From contig NC_087062.1 of NCBI RefSeq assembly GCF_963678635.1, positions 33,021,651 through 33,085,650 of the forward strand: a stretch of DNA of 64,000 nt. Reading direction: 5' to 3'. The notes below the pieces were generated by a model. That model did no database searches and was not told where the DNA came from. It worked only from the letters and a program-made list of their open reading frames with translations. Both the position numbers and the translations under genes were made by a program. Shown piece by piece: positions 1-11,632 of this stretch. The stretch's first letter is position 1. The number at the start of each line of letters is the position of its first letter. Source of the stretch: Symsagittifera roscoffensis. Its lineage: Eukaryota; Xenacoelomorpha; Acoela; Convolutidae.

Positions 1-1330
1 CAAAATATCACAACCTATAAAAGAGTCGTTTTTGCTCTTCTTGTTTATTTATATCTTTATGACAAACTGCGATTTGGAAAAATTGATTTATTTGACCATT
101 GAATTTGGAGAAATTATTTGAATTCGGGTTTGTGATAGTTTTTTTCCTCTCAAAATCAGCTATTATAAATTATCATCAAAATGGGTTGAGCGATATATAA
201 TATCAAATCTCTTTCAGTAACCATTCGAACGACATGAATGATTTTTTTGGGGCAGAAAAGCGTCGAGAAAAAGAGGTTGGAATATTCAACTTGCAGTCTG
301 ATTTCTAGCAAATAAATCAATCAAATAACGTTAGTTTTATAAAAGTTGATTAATTATGTTCAGAAAGTTTAATTTACTAAAAAAAACTGTCTTAAAAGCT
401 TCAGTTAGCATTTTTTTGTCAGAAAATTTCTAATAAAAAGACTTCAAATTACTGTGCAAAAAAAGTTCATAAACGACAATTATTGTCAATCATGCTTAAC
501 TCAATATTTTTCTTCTCGTTTGTATAATTATTTCATCACCTCACGTAGAAAAAAAGGCACTAATTTGAAAAAAAAATGAAAAACAAATGACAGTTTGTTT
601 TTCTGTGTTTTTTAAATGAATATGGTCAGAAAAATTTTGCACAAAACCCTAAGATTCTTGTTTTAATGTGTCAAATTTTTTTCAAAATATTCAATAATCA
701 AGAAAATTTCCCACAATTTTGACTTGCCTTTTTCTATCAAGATATGTTGAGAGTTTCCCACGAGATTCAGGAGTATGGTTTTTCTGACTGAGTTTCATAA
801 AAATAAATAAGTTCTCTCCTTTTTTTTGCTGACGTTTTTTGCAATTTTTTTTTGTGGAAATTGATCAGTTAATTTGCATTGTTTTTTTCCCATTTTTTCT
901 TTTAAAGTTTTTTTATTGCTATTAGCAAAAAAATGAACGAGAGTTTTCTTGCTCCGGTAGGTTAGGTACTTTGTTTGGATGGAAACTTTTAAGCAAAGTG
1001 TTCAAGTCCTTTCAGAAATTTTTGGATCACGATGTTTCGACAAACATTTTTTTATCGCATCCTTTTATTGGTTAGGAGAAATAAATGAATGGAGTTAATT
1101 TATCCCGAGTCCTCCTTATGTTGAGTGTAATTGAAATTTTTGACACTTTTTTAGCTTTCGATTGTTTAATTAATTTTTTTTAAAGTTTTTCATTTTTTTT
1201 TGCTTGAGACCCATTATCTTTTGATGTTTAGCTTCTAATTTTGTGTCGCAAGTGGTGCACAGCTCAACTTTACCTTTTCATTTAATTTTTGATTCACTTT
1301 TCTGATTATTTTTGACTCAAATTGAAAAAA
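1..1330. repeat. Dispersed direct repeat, copy 1 (cut by window edge)
   Basis: This sequence reappears at 3036-3990 in the same orientation, with many point changes and small deletions. Both copies share landmarks such as the start (AAAATATCACAACCT), the AGAAAAAGAGGTTGGAATAT block and the TTTATCCCGAGTCCTCCTTATG block. No protein domain is visible on either strand; the region is T-rich. It may be untranslated or flanking sequence of the old retroelement copy to its right, or an unrelated repeat. Confidence 0.7.
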
Positions 1331-3035
1331 GTTTCAGTGTATTCTGGTTTTGGGTGAGTAATTGAGTCACAGGAAGTTTTGACTCTTTTTTTTGTTCTTT
1401 TTATTTTTTTTGATGTTGTTAGCTTAAATTTAGAGGAAGTTGTTTATTTTTCATAAACTCAAGGAGTGTTCTGTTCATTTTGGGGCAATTGTAGCACCGA
1501 TCCTTGAGCAGACAATTCGCAGGAGTTTTAATCTGTTTTTAATTTCGTGGAAACTGAAAATTTTCTACTCCTAATGGACTTTTGAGTCTGCTAATTTTTG
1601 TAGGCTTACGTCCCGCAGAAAATTTCGGCTTCATGTTAGCATTGTGAAAATTTTTTGTATAATTTCTACCGTTTCAAGTATTTTTTTCCAGGAGTTTTCA
1701 AACTGTTTCTGCAATTCCTCCATTTTTTATTTTTTTACGCTTGCAATTAGCAAGCGTTATCAAACCGAATATAGACCTTTTTTTCAAGTTAACAACTAGG
1801 TTAACAAAATCACTCAATCAATTCTTCAGCATTCATCTTTGCAGACGCGCTGTCATTTTTTGAAAATTTCGATTTAACTACTGGGTGCGAAAGGTTCTAG
1901 TAGACGGCTAAGAGACTACGCTCGAATAGGAATCTCAGCTGTTTGAGTCCCGGCCGGACGTTTTTTTTAGTGTTTCAATTTGAAATTATAATTCCGGTAA
2001 ATATTGATTCGTCGAGTTATAATTTGTCGGCTTACGTTTTGTCGGCATAGTTGCCACCCCGCTTTTTTTGCGCTGTTACTACTTTTCACTATAATCTCAA
2101 CTGTTTTTGACTAACTCTTGTAGTTTTTCAAAATTATTATATCTGAATGGTATATTTTCCGTTTTTTTTAGCTTAGAGTTTTTATCCGGCCTAAAAGGTA
2201 TTGGCTCTTGCCAAAACAGTTATAATTTAGTAGCAACATTTGAACAACTGGTTCAGAGGTACTGAGGTGAAGTAGGATCTTCATCTAAAAAAAGTTTCAG
2301 ATATACAGTCACCTTTATTGATTTCGTCCCAATTTTGTCGGCTTACTTGCCGGGTTTATTTAACTTTTGTCAGATAATTTTTTGGCAGATGTTTTCTGTA
2401 TTTTTTGAATTTTTTAGCAGATGCTTTAAGTGTTTTTTTTTCTGTGAGTAAATTTGGTTCATGGTTTCTTGTTGTTATGCAAGCCAAAACTTTCTTTAAA
2501 GATATCGCTTACAATTTTAGTTTTTTTTCCAATTCATGATTTCTGGTATTTTAATTTCTAGATAGATAAAATTGTGTGATTCGTTTAAATTTTAATTTAT
2601 TTGCTCTTTTTAAGATTGAGAAATATATTTTATATCGATTCCGGTTGATTGCATTTAAAATGGCGAGGAATTTTGTATTCGGGTGTGTTATAGTTGTTTC
2701 TACGCAAAATCAGGTACCACAAATAGTCATTGGAATTAGTCAAATGATTTAGCAAGATAAAGTTTTATCAGTCAAGATTCAAGCGGTATTAAGGCATTAA
2801 AAAGCTGTGCCAGTGTCGAGAAAAACTTTTAAAATTTTTGATTTCTGGCTAATTTTTGAGCGAGTATAGCGAGTTGTAATTCATTTTTCAAAATTGTTGT
2901 TCGATCGTGGAGTTTGCTTTTCTTCTATCAAAAGAAGAGAACAGAACCAAAAAAAGTCGGAAATCAAATCACCAACAAAAAGGCAAACTTGAACGTGAAC
3001 AGGTTTGGTGACTTTTTTATAGAGAAAACACAACA
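1331..3035. other. No gene seen; AT-rich spacer with a recurring short motif
   Basis: No open frame with a recognisable domain on either strand. The motif GGCTTACGT or a close variant, usually next to GTCGG or CCCGC, recurs near 1612, 2028 and 2338, which suggests decayed miniature elements. A tRNA-like block is listed separately. Confidence 0.5.
1893..1968 (+). other. tRNA-like block with T-run; SINE or tRNA pseudogene candidate
   Basis: A locally GC-richer 68-base block contains GTTTGAGTCC at 1941-1950, one mismatch from the RNA polymerase III B-box consensus (GTTCGANNCC), and CCGGCCGG just behind it. It is followed at 1961 by a run of eight T, the usual Pol III terminator. A weak A-box-like stretch (TAGTAGACGG) lies near 1898. 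I cannot fold a clean cloverleaf, so a functional tRNA is unlikely; a tRNA-derived SINE or pseudogene fits better. Confidence 0.35.
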
Positions 3036-3990
3036 AAATATCACAACCTAAGTAGGAGTCTTCACTGCGTTCATCGACTCTTAAATGCAGAGCCGTTTTT
3101 GCTCTTCTTGTTTATTTAAATCTCTATGACAAATTGCGATTTGGAAAAATTGATTCAGTTTGACCAATGAAGTTGGAGAAAATATTTGAAGTCGGGTTTA
3201 AGTTAGTTTTTTTTCCACTCAAAATCAGCTATTATAAATAATCATCAAAATGGGTTGAAAGATGTATATATCAAATCTCTTTCAAAAACCATTCGAACGA
3301 CATGAATTTTTTTTGTTCGGCAGAAAAGCGTCGAGAAAAAGAGGTTGGAATATATAAACTTGTCTGATTTCTAGCAAATAAATCAATCGAATAACGTTAG
3401 TTCTATAAAAGTTGATCAACTAAGTGCAGAAAATTTGATTTTAGTAAAAATTTGTTCTAGAAGCTTCAGTTAGCATTTTTTTGTCAATAAAAAGACTTAA
3501 AAGTGTTGTGCAAATTCTTGTTTTAATGTGTCAAAATTTATTCAAAAAATTCGATAATCAAGAAATTTTCCCACATTTTTGACTTGTCTTCCTCTACTAA
3601 GATTTGTGACGAGTTTCCCACGAGAATCAGGTCTTGCTCCGGTAGGTTTGGTAGTTTGTTTGGATGGAAACTTTTAAGCAAAGTGTTGGAGTCCTTTCAG
3701 AAATTTTTGGATCACGATGTTTCGACAAACATTTTTTTTATCGCATCCTTTTATTGGTTAGGAGAAATAAATGAATGGAGTTAATTTATCCCGAGTCCTC
3801 CTTATGATGTAGGTAATTGAAATTTTTGACAATTTTTTTAGCTTCCGATTGTTTAATTAGATTTTGTTTAAGTTTTTCGTTTTTTGTTTGAGACCCATTG
3901 TCTTTTGATGTTTAGCTTCTAATTTTGTGTCGCAAGTGGAGCGCAGCTCAACTTTACCTTTTATTTAATTTTTGATTTGTTTTCTGATCA
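3036..3990. repeat. Dispersed direct repeat, copy 2
   Basis: Second copy of the sequence at 1-1330, about 3.04 kb downstream and same orientation. Relative to copy 1 it lacks several internal blocks, for example part of the segment corresponding to 420-660 and 770-940. No coding signal. Confidence 0.7.
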
Positions 3991-4764
3991 TTTTTTTTGT
4001 TGTGGTCTTCACTAAAGAATGGTCTTCTTATGGTCTCCACTTAAAAAACGCCAACCCTATAAATAAAAACAGTGAATCAGCACTAGAGATTTGTATTGAG
4101 AGTTCTAACTGTGAAGCACGCTGACTGGTCAAAAATTCGGCTAACTTACAACATACTCAAGTCAAATACATTCGTGTTCTGCTAACACTAGAGAGGGAAG
4201 GAAGTATGTCATGGAGAGGTACTTTTTCGAAGCAAAGTTTGAAATTCCCGGACGAAGTTTTGTTGATGGTCAAGTATGATACGGTACAGGCAAATCAACC
4301 AAAATGGAAAAATTTAACGCGTTTTTTCTCTAAAATTAAACTTGAAAAAAAGTTACGAGAACAAAAAACCTCTTTAAAAAGTTTTGCAAAAACTGGACCC
4401 AAAAAGTAATCTGACACAGGATCATTTTTAAAATTACTAGTCAATCAAAAAGTATGACAGCAACCAAAGAAGTATAACCCAATATATTAGGCCAGCTTTA
4501 AAAACCAGCTTTAGGCAAATCTTGCGCGTATAGTGACATTAAAGTCACACCAAATAGTGACACCATTATAGTCACACGCATATAGTCACACCAAATATTG
4601 ACATTTCGCACGAAAACCTACACATTTATTCCTCATATTTTGCCAAAAAGGCCTAGTTTATAGTTTATTGCCAAACACCACATGTCACTGAGGCCAGTTG
4701 GAGTATGCTTTTGAGCTTCTTTTTAAATAGAGTCTCTAACTGTCTCTAATTTTTTCATGGTTGT
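3991..4764. other. No gene seen; probable distal 3' end of old retroelement copy
   Basis: Short open frames here (for example a lysine-rich 67-residue frame from 4206) match nothing I recognise and have no homolog elsewhere in the window. The position suggests the 3' LTR or its remains for the - strand element, but I find no stretch matching the LTRs at 37687 or 56181. Confidence 0.4.
4529..4607. repeat. Short tandem degenerate repeat
   Basis: About five imperfect copies of a 14-17 base unit of the form ATAGTSACACC plus spacer, alternating AGTGACA and AGTCACA, so that neighbouring copies are partly inverted with respect to each other. Confidence 0.6.
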
Positions 4765-5375
4765 GTCCTTTTCTCTAAAATAACGTGTCTTTCATTGTGT
4801 TTTCATGGAGTCTATAAGCGTTTCATGTTGTCTTAGTAATTCTTTGAATTGAAGTTCAAAAGACTATTTTATCCAGTCTGTTCGTGTTTAATCTGGTTTG
4901 AGTATTGTGCGATTTTCATGTACATGTCATCAGTGCGGTGATGTTAGTAAGCTGAGTTGGTTATTTTGGCTTAACTTCAATTCATTTATTCCAAACGGGT
5001 TAGAGGATTGTTTGAAACGTGTGAAAACGAGTTAAAATCGTTATCAGTTAGCTTTTTTAGAGTGATAAGTTTAAAACGACAACTCTAAAATAATTTGTCA
5101 TTTGTTCGTGTTTTCTTGGAGTCTATTAGCGTTTCATGTGATCTTAGTAAAATTATAAATTCAAGTTCCGAATTAAAATTCATCTAGTTTAATCTTGTTT
5201 AATCTGGTTTAAATATCGTGGTACTTTCCTGTACATGTTATTAGTGCGGTGGTGTTAGTAAGGTGCGTTGGTTTTTTTAGTCTTAGATTCAATTCCTTTA
5301 TTACAACCGGGTTAGAGGATTCTGTGAAACGTGTGAAAATGAGTTAAAGTTTTTATCAGTTAAACGTCCGAATTA
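4765..5375 (-). repeat. Two tandem ~300-bp repeats matching the 3' UTR of the giant element
   Basis: Copy 1 (about 4780-5070) and copy 2 (about 5090-5370) share blocks such as GGGTTAGAGGATT and GAAACGTGTGAAAA in the same order. On the - strand the segment reading ACCAACTCAGCTTACTAA matches ACCAACGCAGCTTACTAA in the 3' UTR of the intact element near 55109, next to an AACCCG block in both. This places the region in the 3' UTR of the old - strand element, with a local tandem duplication. Confidence 0.6.
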
Positions 5376-5779
5376 GAAAATCATTGATAAACAAGTCTCG
5401 GAATTTGGAGCTACGCCAGATTGTGGAAAACAGTTCAAGAAACGTGGGCAAGTCGATTTTTGCAAATTGGAGACTTTACAAAAAAGCACACTTAAAAAAG
5501 CTTAGTTCTTATCTTAGTTTTTTTCTCATTATCAAATCATTAGCTTGTATAGAAAATTTACTTCATAATTTTTTTTATCTCACTGCTCTGTATGAATTTT
5601 GCTTCTTTTCTATATTTTTCTGCAAATTGTTAGCATTGTTAGCAAATTTCAATTTATTTTTTGTTTTTTGTTGTTTTAGATCCTAAAGAGAACTGGTGAG
5701 ACAAACACTTACGACAGAATAAGTGAAAGATTGATAATTAATTAGTAAAAGAGAAATTTCTACTTATCATGGGTTGAAA
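5376..5779. other. No gene seen; 3' UTR remnant of old element
   Basis: Between the 3' UTR-like repeats and the remnant of the 597-aa gene. A 100-residue + strand frame from 5384 is hydrophobic and T-rich, with no homolog in the window, and is most likely chance. Confidence 0.4.
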
Positions 5780-7290
5780 TTTATGGGGGAAGTTAATTTT
5801 AACCGTGCGTGAGTTTATTTAAAGTTTGGCAAGCATGTGAATGACGTTTATAGTTCGTAGGAGTGGCGAAAAAAGTTCGAGTGCGCGGATGACGTTAATG
5901 TTTTCAGGAGTGGCTGTGAGTTCATGGTGAGTCTTTTCTATAAGCTTATAAAGTATTTGGTTAATTTTAATCTCGTAAGAGTTTTCTAAAAGGTGTACTT
6001 CTATAGGTTGGATGTACTCATGCAGAATGATTGCAGGGAAGGAATCTTCAATACGGAAGCTGTTGGCAAGGGTGTAAAATTACATTTGGTGGACTGGGTC
6101 ATAGTTGCGGAGGATGCCGTGGGGTTTAGTTGTTTTAATACTGTAAGTAAAATTGAGAAAATGAGGAGTCATGTTTTGAATTAATAAACATATAATGGTG
6201 GTGAGGTTTCAGTGGGGGGAAGCGTTGTAAAAAGACTCGTTTAAAAAAAGCGTAGCAAGTGTGAGTGTTAGTGAGTTTTGTTTTTAGCATTACTTCATGC
6301 GAGCAATTGATGTCGCATTTTTTGACGATGAGGAAACTGAAGCTAGTTGAAAAAGATCAAATTTAGTTAAATATGATTCATATGCTCTAATATTTTGTAA
6401 AGCGATGCGTGATGAATAACATGGTCAAATTGTTTTGTGGTGCCATCTAGGTCAAATATGTAATCGGTCTCTATGAAAAATTCTCTGTTAGCTGTGAGTT
6501 GACTGCTGGAGCCGCAACGTAGGGCAAGTCTTCCATATAGCGCATGACTGTGTGATCGTATTGTGTGATGAGAAAATGGTTAATTTTATTTGCGATACGA
6601 CAATTCAGTGCATTATTAGTGAAATATTTGAGTTGTTGTGCATTAGTTAGTTAATAGGATATGGTGGTATAGAGTTCCTTGTCTTCGATTCTTTGTATGG
6701 GTACGTTTAAAGGGTCAGTGAAGTTATAAATTGATATACAGGAGAGGGTAAAGAGGAAGTAGTATTAATCAACGTAAGTGTCGCGTTGGCTTTGTGATTC
6801 AGTTTTATCGTATGAAAATCGAAGCAAAAAATTGAAGGTTTTCAATCAAAGGTTCTGAAGTGTTAGTGTTTCTAGGAGGATTACTACGATTGAATCGTGA
6901 TGATGATGGTCGATTGATTCAGCATCTAGGTAGAATAGTGGGATAGTTTCTTTTCATGAGGTTGCTCTGTACACGAGTGAGAGTTTTACGAATGGATGAA
7001 GTTGATGTTTTTGATGGTGGAATTGAACGAGTTAGTTGATGGATAGTAAGTGGTTGGTTAGTATTGTGAATTTGTTGATGGTTTTGGATGAAATCGTCAA
7101 GATCGTGTTCTAGCTGGTCGTCTGTCATCAGGGAGCTTACTAGAGAGAGGCGAAACTTGGGGTTGCATCAGTATAGAAGGAACTGGAAGTAGAGAGGTTT
7201 TCCCCGGGAAATGGTGGAGTTATTGGTTAAATTTTTTGCATAGCTTCATCGGAGAGCATTTGAGATGAGTTGGAAGAAAAGTTTGAAAAA
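5780..7290 (-). pseudogene. Decayed copy of the 597-aa gene of the giant element
   Basis: Frame-by-frame reading of the - strand gives clear matches to the protein encoded at 52772-54565. At about 5995-6190 it reads FLNFTYSIK then PHGILRNYDP, against FLNFTYCIK and LHGILRNYDP in the intact protein, followed by HEYIQPIEV against HEFVQPIEI. Near 6350-6450 it reads EFFIETDYIFDL and FDHVIHHAL against KFFIKTPYVFTL and FDHIISEAL. Several stops and frameshifts break it. The order (597-like gene, then env-like gene upstream) is the same as in the intact element. That the C-terminal half is recognisable in a strongly diverged copy argues the 597-aa frame encodes a real, conserved protein. Confidence 0.75.
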
Positions 7291-9265
7291 CTGGAACTAA
7301 AAACTGGAATTGTGTATTCTTCTTACTCTGGCTTGTCTGTTTACTTATGTATGACTTGCACATGTGTTGCATGCCCGTTTGAGTAATGAGAATAAATTAC
7401 AAAAATTTTAATCATTGCCTACAAGATATTCTCTTTCTAGGTTGTAATATGGTCATCCTAAAACCGCGAGTAATCCAGTTTAGAGGGAAAAATAAAAATA
7501 TTTCTTGGCTATATTTTTCTCAATTCAATTCAATATTTTCTTTGTTATCTTTGAAATAACCACTGTAATCTTGTTCGTAGCTATCTGAGAAACCAATTGT
7601 TTCAGCAAACTTTCTATGATTCTGATCGATGGATTGTTATTGGATTGTGTCCTTTTTTGTGAGGAGATATTGAAAATGTAGTGTACGGATATGATGTTCT
7701 ATGTCTGATTTTAAGTATATTCCTATAGATTGTAAATCAAGGTTAAGATTTCTGGCAATTAAAGGTAAGCTTTTTAGTGTCAATTTCTTCAAAGCAGGCT
7801 TTAGGATGGGGTGTGGGGTGAGATTATATTTATCTTCTTCAGGATTTGGTTGTACTACAATAGGGCTACATTCTGATCCTCATGAGACAGCGGCATTCCA
7901 AAAATATGTACGTCGTTATAGTGTATCTACAAACTGAACCTTATTTCTATTGAATATATGCATTCTTTGATTTAACTTTTTTCTTCGATTGGATATGGTG
8001 GTCAGATTTTTTTAGTGCAGGTAGAATACCAAAAGATGTTTTCTTTGTTATCAAAAAACTTGGAACGGTTGCCCGAGAGTAGGCATTCTGCATAAGGTAA
8101 AATCATTACTGCTAATGCTATTTTTTGCATTATTTTTTTTCTAGTTCGCATAACTGATAAAGTGTTTTAAGTCCTGACAGTAACATTTCTTGGAAAACTA
8201 TAGATATAGAGTAATCAGGTTTCATATCGAGATATGTGTCAAAATGGATTGCTCTAAAGTATGTGAGATTCGGTGGCAATAATTCTTGTAAGCAGGTACT
8301 GCCACGATTTTCTGGTATGAGTTTTCAAACAATTTGTTTTTGTTTCCTTGTAATGTGACCGGTTTGTTGTTTTTTATTGTCTCTGTTTTGATTGTACCAT
8401 GTTCCGGAATTACAAACTTTCCTGTCATCAAATGAAATACTTCTTCATGTTCAACTAGTATTACAAAGACCTATATAGATTTTTAGCTGATTTTGTTCAA
8501 TGTGGATTTACTTGTTCAAATGGTATAGATTCCGCAAAGTATTTTTTGTGAAATTTAATCAACCTTGCTTGAATTTTTACTTGAAATGTGATACTTGTGT
8601 GTTCAGGAAATCAAACAATGGTTGCTTAGGTGCAAGTTGTGGGATCCCAAAATCCTTGATCATTTTTACAGGGTTTGTAAACTCCTTGATATAATACTAT
8701 ATCGTCTTTTAAATCTCGTGTAAGTTGAAATCAAAAAACATTATTTGTTGGTACCCTGATTCTTTTGTGCCTATTTAACAATTGGATGGGTGTTTATTCT
8801 AATGTGAGGTATCCAATTTTACCATGGAGATCTTAAACTATTTTTTTTAGTTGTAATTTTTTTTATTTAGTTGTATATGTTAATGATGCTAATCAAGTTG
8901 ATGGGGGTGAAATGAATCTGGGAAATTGAGAAAGCCTACTTGTGTCCGGGTTTTGTCTTCTTTGGTTTCTAATTTTAAACATTTTAATTTGTTTTTACGA
9001 TCTAGTATGTACTTCCTTTTTTAAAAAAATTTCCGGTGTATAACCTGTAATTGTTGTAGCACGAGCTTTTAAATAAAATGTTGCAGTTATAATAATTGTT
9101 TCTGCTGCTTATGGTTCCAATTCGCAATGTGTAGCTTGATTTATCACGTATTTTTATGGTGTCTCTTGTTTGTTTTCTTCGCAATCATAGCGAGTTTTTA
9201 ATAGGTTCTGTGGTCCTAATCGTAGAGATGGGTTCTTGTAATTTGTTGACTCTAGATGACCTAGG

Positions 9266-9277
9266 AGATAGAATGTT
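9266..9277. repeat. 12-bp target-site duplication of LINE, left copy
   Basis: AGATAGAATGTT, identical to 10778-10789, flanking the inserted LINE. Removing one copy together with 9278-10777 brings the two parts of the env-like remnant back next to each other. Confidence 0.8.
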
Positions 9278-10777
9278 CGACAACTTACAGATGAAGAAGC
9301 GAACAGTGATCACGGCAGTTGACTTCAAAGGAGCGTTTGATAGGGTGTGGCGTGGTGGTCTTCTTAGAGACTTAGCGAAAGCTGGCCTTCATCCTACTTG
9401 TCTGCGGTGGATCAAGTCGTTTCTTAGCGACAGAAGAGCGTGTGTCAGATGGAACAGTTCTCTTTCCAAGTATAAGGTGTTTCAGCAGGGAGTTCCACAA
9501 GGCTCACCTCTGTCCCCTTTGCTTTTTTGTCTTGCTACGGCTAGTTTGCCTACAAGGATTGCTCAAAATGCTCCAGACACGAAAAGTGCTCAATTTGCGG
9601 ATGATTATTCGCTTTATAATGAGGATGTTTCTCCTGATTCAGCAGCAGCTAGAATGCAACCAGCTCTGGATAGCGTCAGTTCTTGGGCGAGTGATCATTA
9701 TATGCTCATTGAACCGTCGAAGACTGAGGGGTTAGTGATCAGCCTGGACCCGAGAGAGACGGCAGGCAAAGCACAGCCAGCTCTTCTTCTGGAGAACACA
9801 CAAGTTCCTTTCAACAAGCATATCAAGATTCTGGGTGTCAACATTGATACACAGTTGACGTTTTCCGAACACACAAACATCATGGTGAAGAAGATGAGGA
9901 AAAGGACACAACTGCTTTCTAGTTTGTCAGGGAAGAACTGGGGTCTGACATCCACTGACCTTAGAAGATTGTATAATGCCTATGTCAAGCCAGGAGCACT
10001 TTACGCCAGTGAAGTTTGGGGTTCTTTTCTCTCGGACTCGAATTGGAATAAACTGGAGGCATGCAACAACAGAGCAGCAAGAATTATTTGTGGCACGCCA
10101 GCAAGTTCCAATGCCGTCGCTACTCGCGCTGAGGCAAGGCTTTCTTCGTTGAAGCAGTACAGTGACGAAAAGGCAGCCATTTTGTACAGTAAGTTCCTCC
10201 GGTTCCCGATAGATCATCATCTGCATCTTTTGACAGATGACGGCCCGCCTCAGAGACTGAAAGCGAGAGGGGATAGTAGATTTCGTCCGGACTGGAGAGT
10301 TACCGCTAGAAAGATGATCCAAGATAAACCAGAAAATCTCAGTACGAAAGAGTTTATTCTGACGAATAGAGAAGAAGTGACACTAGAAGATTACCGGCAA
10401 AAAGTGGACGAAGATCACTTACACAGACGAATTTGTAATGGCATGGCTTTGGAGCATTCAACTAATCGTTCAAGAGAAGAGGAAGTTTTGTTGCATAGGC
10501 TCCGGGTGAATCGATGTAGTAACCTAGCTAAAACTGAGCATCTCTTTGGTCGTATTGAATCTCCGCAGTGCCGTCAGTGTGACAGTGAAGAAGTTGAAGA
10601 CACAGAGCATTTCATCCTGAAATGCGATAAATGGAATGAAGAAAGATTGTTAACTTTGGGCTCAAACCCCATTATCTCAGTTTTGCAAACAAATCCGGAC
10701 AAAGTTTTAATGTTTATTGGCCGAACAGGACGTTTACGTCCCTCATATCATCTATGACGAGCTCCATCAACAACAAC
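9278..10777 (+). mobile_element. 5'-truncated LINE inserted in the old env gene
   Basis: A 1.5 kb insertion bounded by 12-bp direct repeats, starting inside the RT domain and ending in a short CAA-type tail (CAACAACAAC at 10768-10777). 5' truncation, flanking duplications of this length and a simple-repeat tail are the marks of target-primed reverse transcription. Its single ORF is still open, so it arrived after the host retroelement had begun to decay. Confidence 0.8.
9279..10757 (+). CDS. LINE reverse transcriptase (partial, C-terminal ~490 aa)
   Basis: Non-LTR retrotransposon reverse transcriptase that would copy its own RNA at a nicked target. In order: palm motif A (AVDFKGAFDRVW), motif B (QGVPQGSPLSPLLF), catalytic motif C (FADD), the KTEGL motif, the thumb segment ILGVNIDTQLTF, and a C-terminal Cys/His motif of the form CRQC...HFILKC typical of Jockey/CR1/I-type LINEs. 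The endonuclease domain and first RT fingers are missing, so the protein cannot be complete. The open frame extends upstream to an ATG at 9156, but those codons are antisense env sequence, not LINE. No stop until TGA at 10755. Exact clade not determined. Confidence 0.85.
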   Translation, partial: DNLQMKKRTVITAVDFKGAFDRVWRGGLLRDLAKAGLHPTCLRWIKSFLSDRRACVRWNSSLSKYKVFQQGVPQGSPLSPLLFCLATASLPTRIAQNAPDTKSAQFADDYSLYNEDVSPDSAAARMQPALDSVSSWASDHYMLIEPSKTEGLVISLDPRETAGKAQPALLLENTQVPFNKHIKILGVNIDTQLTFSEHTNIMVKKMRKRTQLLSSLSGKNWGLTSTDLRRLYNAYVKPGALYASEVWGSFLSDSNWNKLEACNNRAARIICGTPASSNAVATRAEARLSSLKQYSDEKAAILYSKFLRFPIDHHLHLLTDDGPPQRLKARGDSRFRPDWRVTARKMIQDKPENLSTKEFILTNREEVTLEDYRQKVDEDHLHRRICNGMALEHSTNRSREEEVLLHRLRVNRCSNLAKTEHLFGRIESPQCRQCDSEEVEDTEHFILKCDKWNEERLLTLGSNPIISVLQTNPDKVLMFIGRTGRLRPSYHL

Positions 10778-10789
10778 AGATAGAATGTT
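10778..10789. repeat. 12-bp target-site duplication of LINE, right copy
   Basis: AGATAGAATGTT, identical to 9266-9277. Confidence 0.8.
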
Positions 10790-10806
10790 TTTAAATGAAA
10801 GGAGTT

Positions 10807-11632
10807 TTAGAAGATACAAGTGTATGATAATTCTGGAAATGCGTTGTAAAAAGATGAATAACCTATGGTATTTTTTGTGTATCTCTCGTATTTGTATCAA
10901 TTCTCTACAAAAATTTGGAGGAGGCAAATACTGGACTGTGATGTCTGGTTGAGATAGTGGTAAGAGATAATTAGTGGTTTTATTTGTCTTTTTTTTGTTA
11001 TTTGAAATGTTAATATTAATTTTTGTTGAGGTAGTTTTCAAATTTTGTGGTTTTAGGTATCTTTGTGTATATCGTGTCTGTTTTGTAATGAATTTCAAGC
11101 CCAATTGGGAAAGCGGCTGCTATCTATCTAAATGTTGACCAACTAATGGAGGTTTTGCTACAAGTTGTTCCAATCTTTTCGTAGGGGTTTACATGTACTT
11201 TGTAGTTCTTCATGTTTGTTATTTAATGGTTGCTGGATCTTTATTGGGAAGGTATTTAGAGATAGTATACTTGTTATGGAAGGCGTCGATGGCAGGGTTA
11301 AAGAAAGTGTATGGTTAAAGAAATTGTTTCTAAGGAGATGTCGACTGGATCGTCGGCTATATTTGGTTCTCCATGGAAGAACGTTTAGTTCATCCAATGC
11401 GGGAGATTTTGCTAACAGGTTTGGGGATTGAAAGGGTTTTCGCTGGTTTGTGCTGAAGTGGGTGTTGAACCGAGGCAATCTGATAAAACATTTGGTGTGT
11501 TTTGTTGTCAGCTGAAACGTGCAGGTGCGCAGGTGCAGGGATGTTGATTTGTAATGTATTGCTTGACAGGTTAAGAAGAGTAGTAGCTTTTGGTGGTGAG
11601 GGTATTTTGAGTTGAACTCTTGGTGTTGTCAA
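10807..11632 (-). pseudogene. Copy of the ATG-less ORF (unit 1)
   Basis: Matches the 378-codon ATG-less frame at 49033-50169. Near 11200-11450 it reads KPFQSPNLLAKSP and, further on, TLSLTLPSTPSITSI (intact: NPFNPPNLTSRLP and TLSLPSTPSISQF). At its end it reads RYTKNTIGY...LSYTCIF followed by a stop at the same place as in the intact frame. Two frames are needed to follow it, so it has at least one frameshift. Conservation of a serine/proline-rich protein in diverged copies shows the frame is translated in the family even though it lacks a start codon in the intact element. Confidence 0.75.

Larger units (their letters stand above)
7291..10818 (-). pseudogene. Decayed env-like gene, split by a LINE insertion
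   Basis: The - strand carries remnants colinear with the 872-aa env-like protein at 50157-52775. The extreme N-terminus is at 10785-10818, next to the LINE. The part with YDCEEN, then KARATTITGY (intact: KARATTVTGY), is at 9020-9190. A middle part reading FDTYLDMKPDYSIS (intact: YDIHLDMKLDYTIS) is near 8210-8270. The part near 7540-7740 reads QSIGIYLKSDIEHHIRT and QDYSGYFKD, almost as in the intact protein. Stops (one just after CELEP) and frameshifts show it is dead. The LINE at 9278-10777 interrupts it near codon 17-20. It belongs to the same - strand element as the 597-like remnant to its left and the gag-pol remnant to its right. Confidence 0.8.

Noticed and set aside
1893-1968. Functional tRNA gene
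   Set aside because: No clean acceptor, D, anticodon and T stems can be drawn by eye.
4206-4409. 67-codon lysine-rich frame
   Set aside because: No homolog in the window, no domain, in AT-rich spacer; most likely chance.
5993-6184. 63-codon + strand frame
   Set aside because: Antisense of the conserved C-terminal part of the 597-aa gene remnant.
7701-7937. 78-codon + strand frame that begins like part of the pol linker
   Set aside because: The - strand of the same bases is an excellent match to the env-like protein, so the + strand frame is a shadow.
9156-9277. First 41 codons of the apparent 533-aa LINE ORF
   Set aside because: These bases are antisense env sequence of the old element and lie outside the LINE target duplication, so they are a chance extension.
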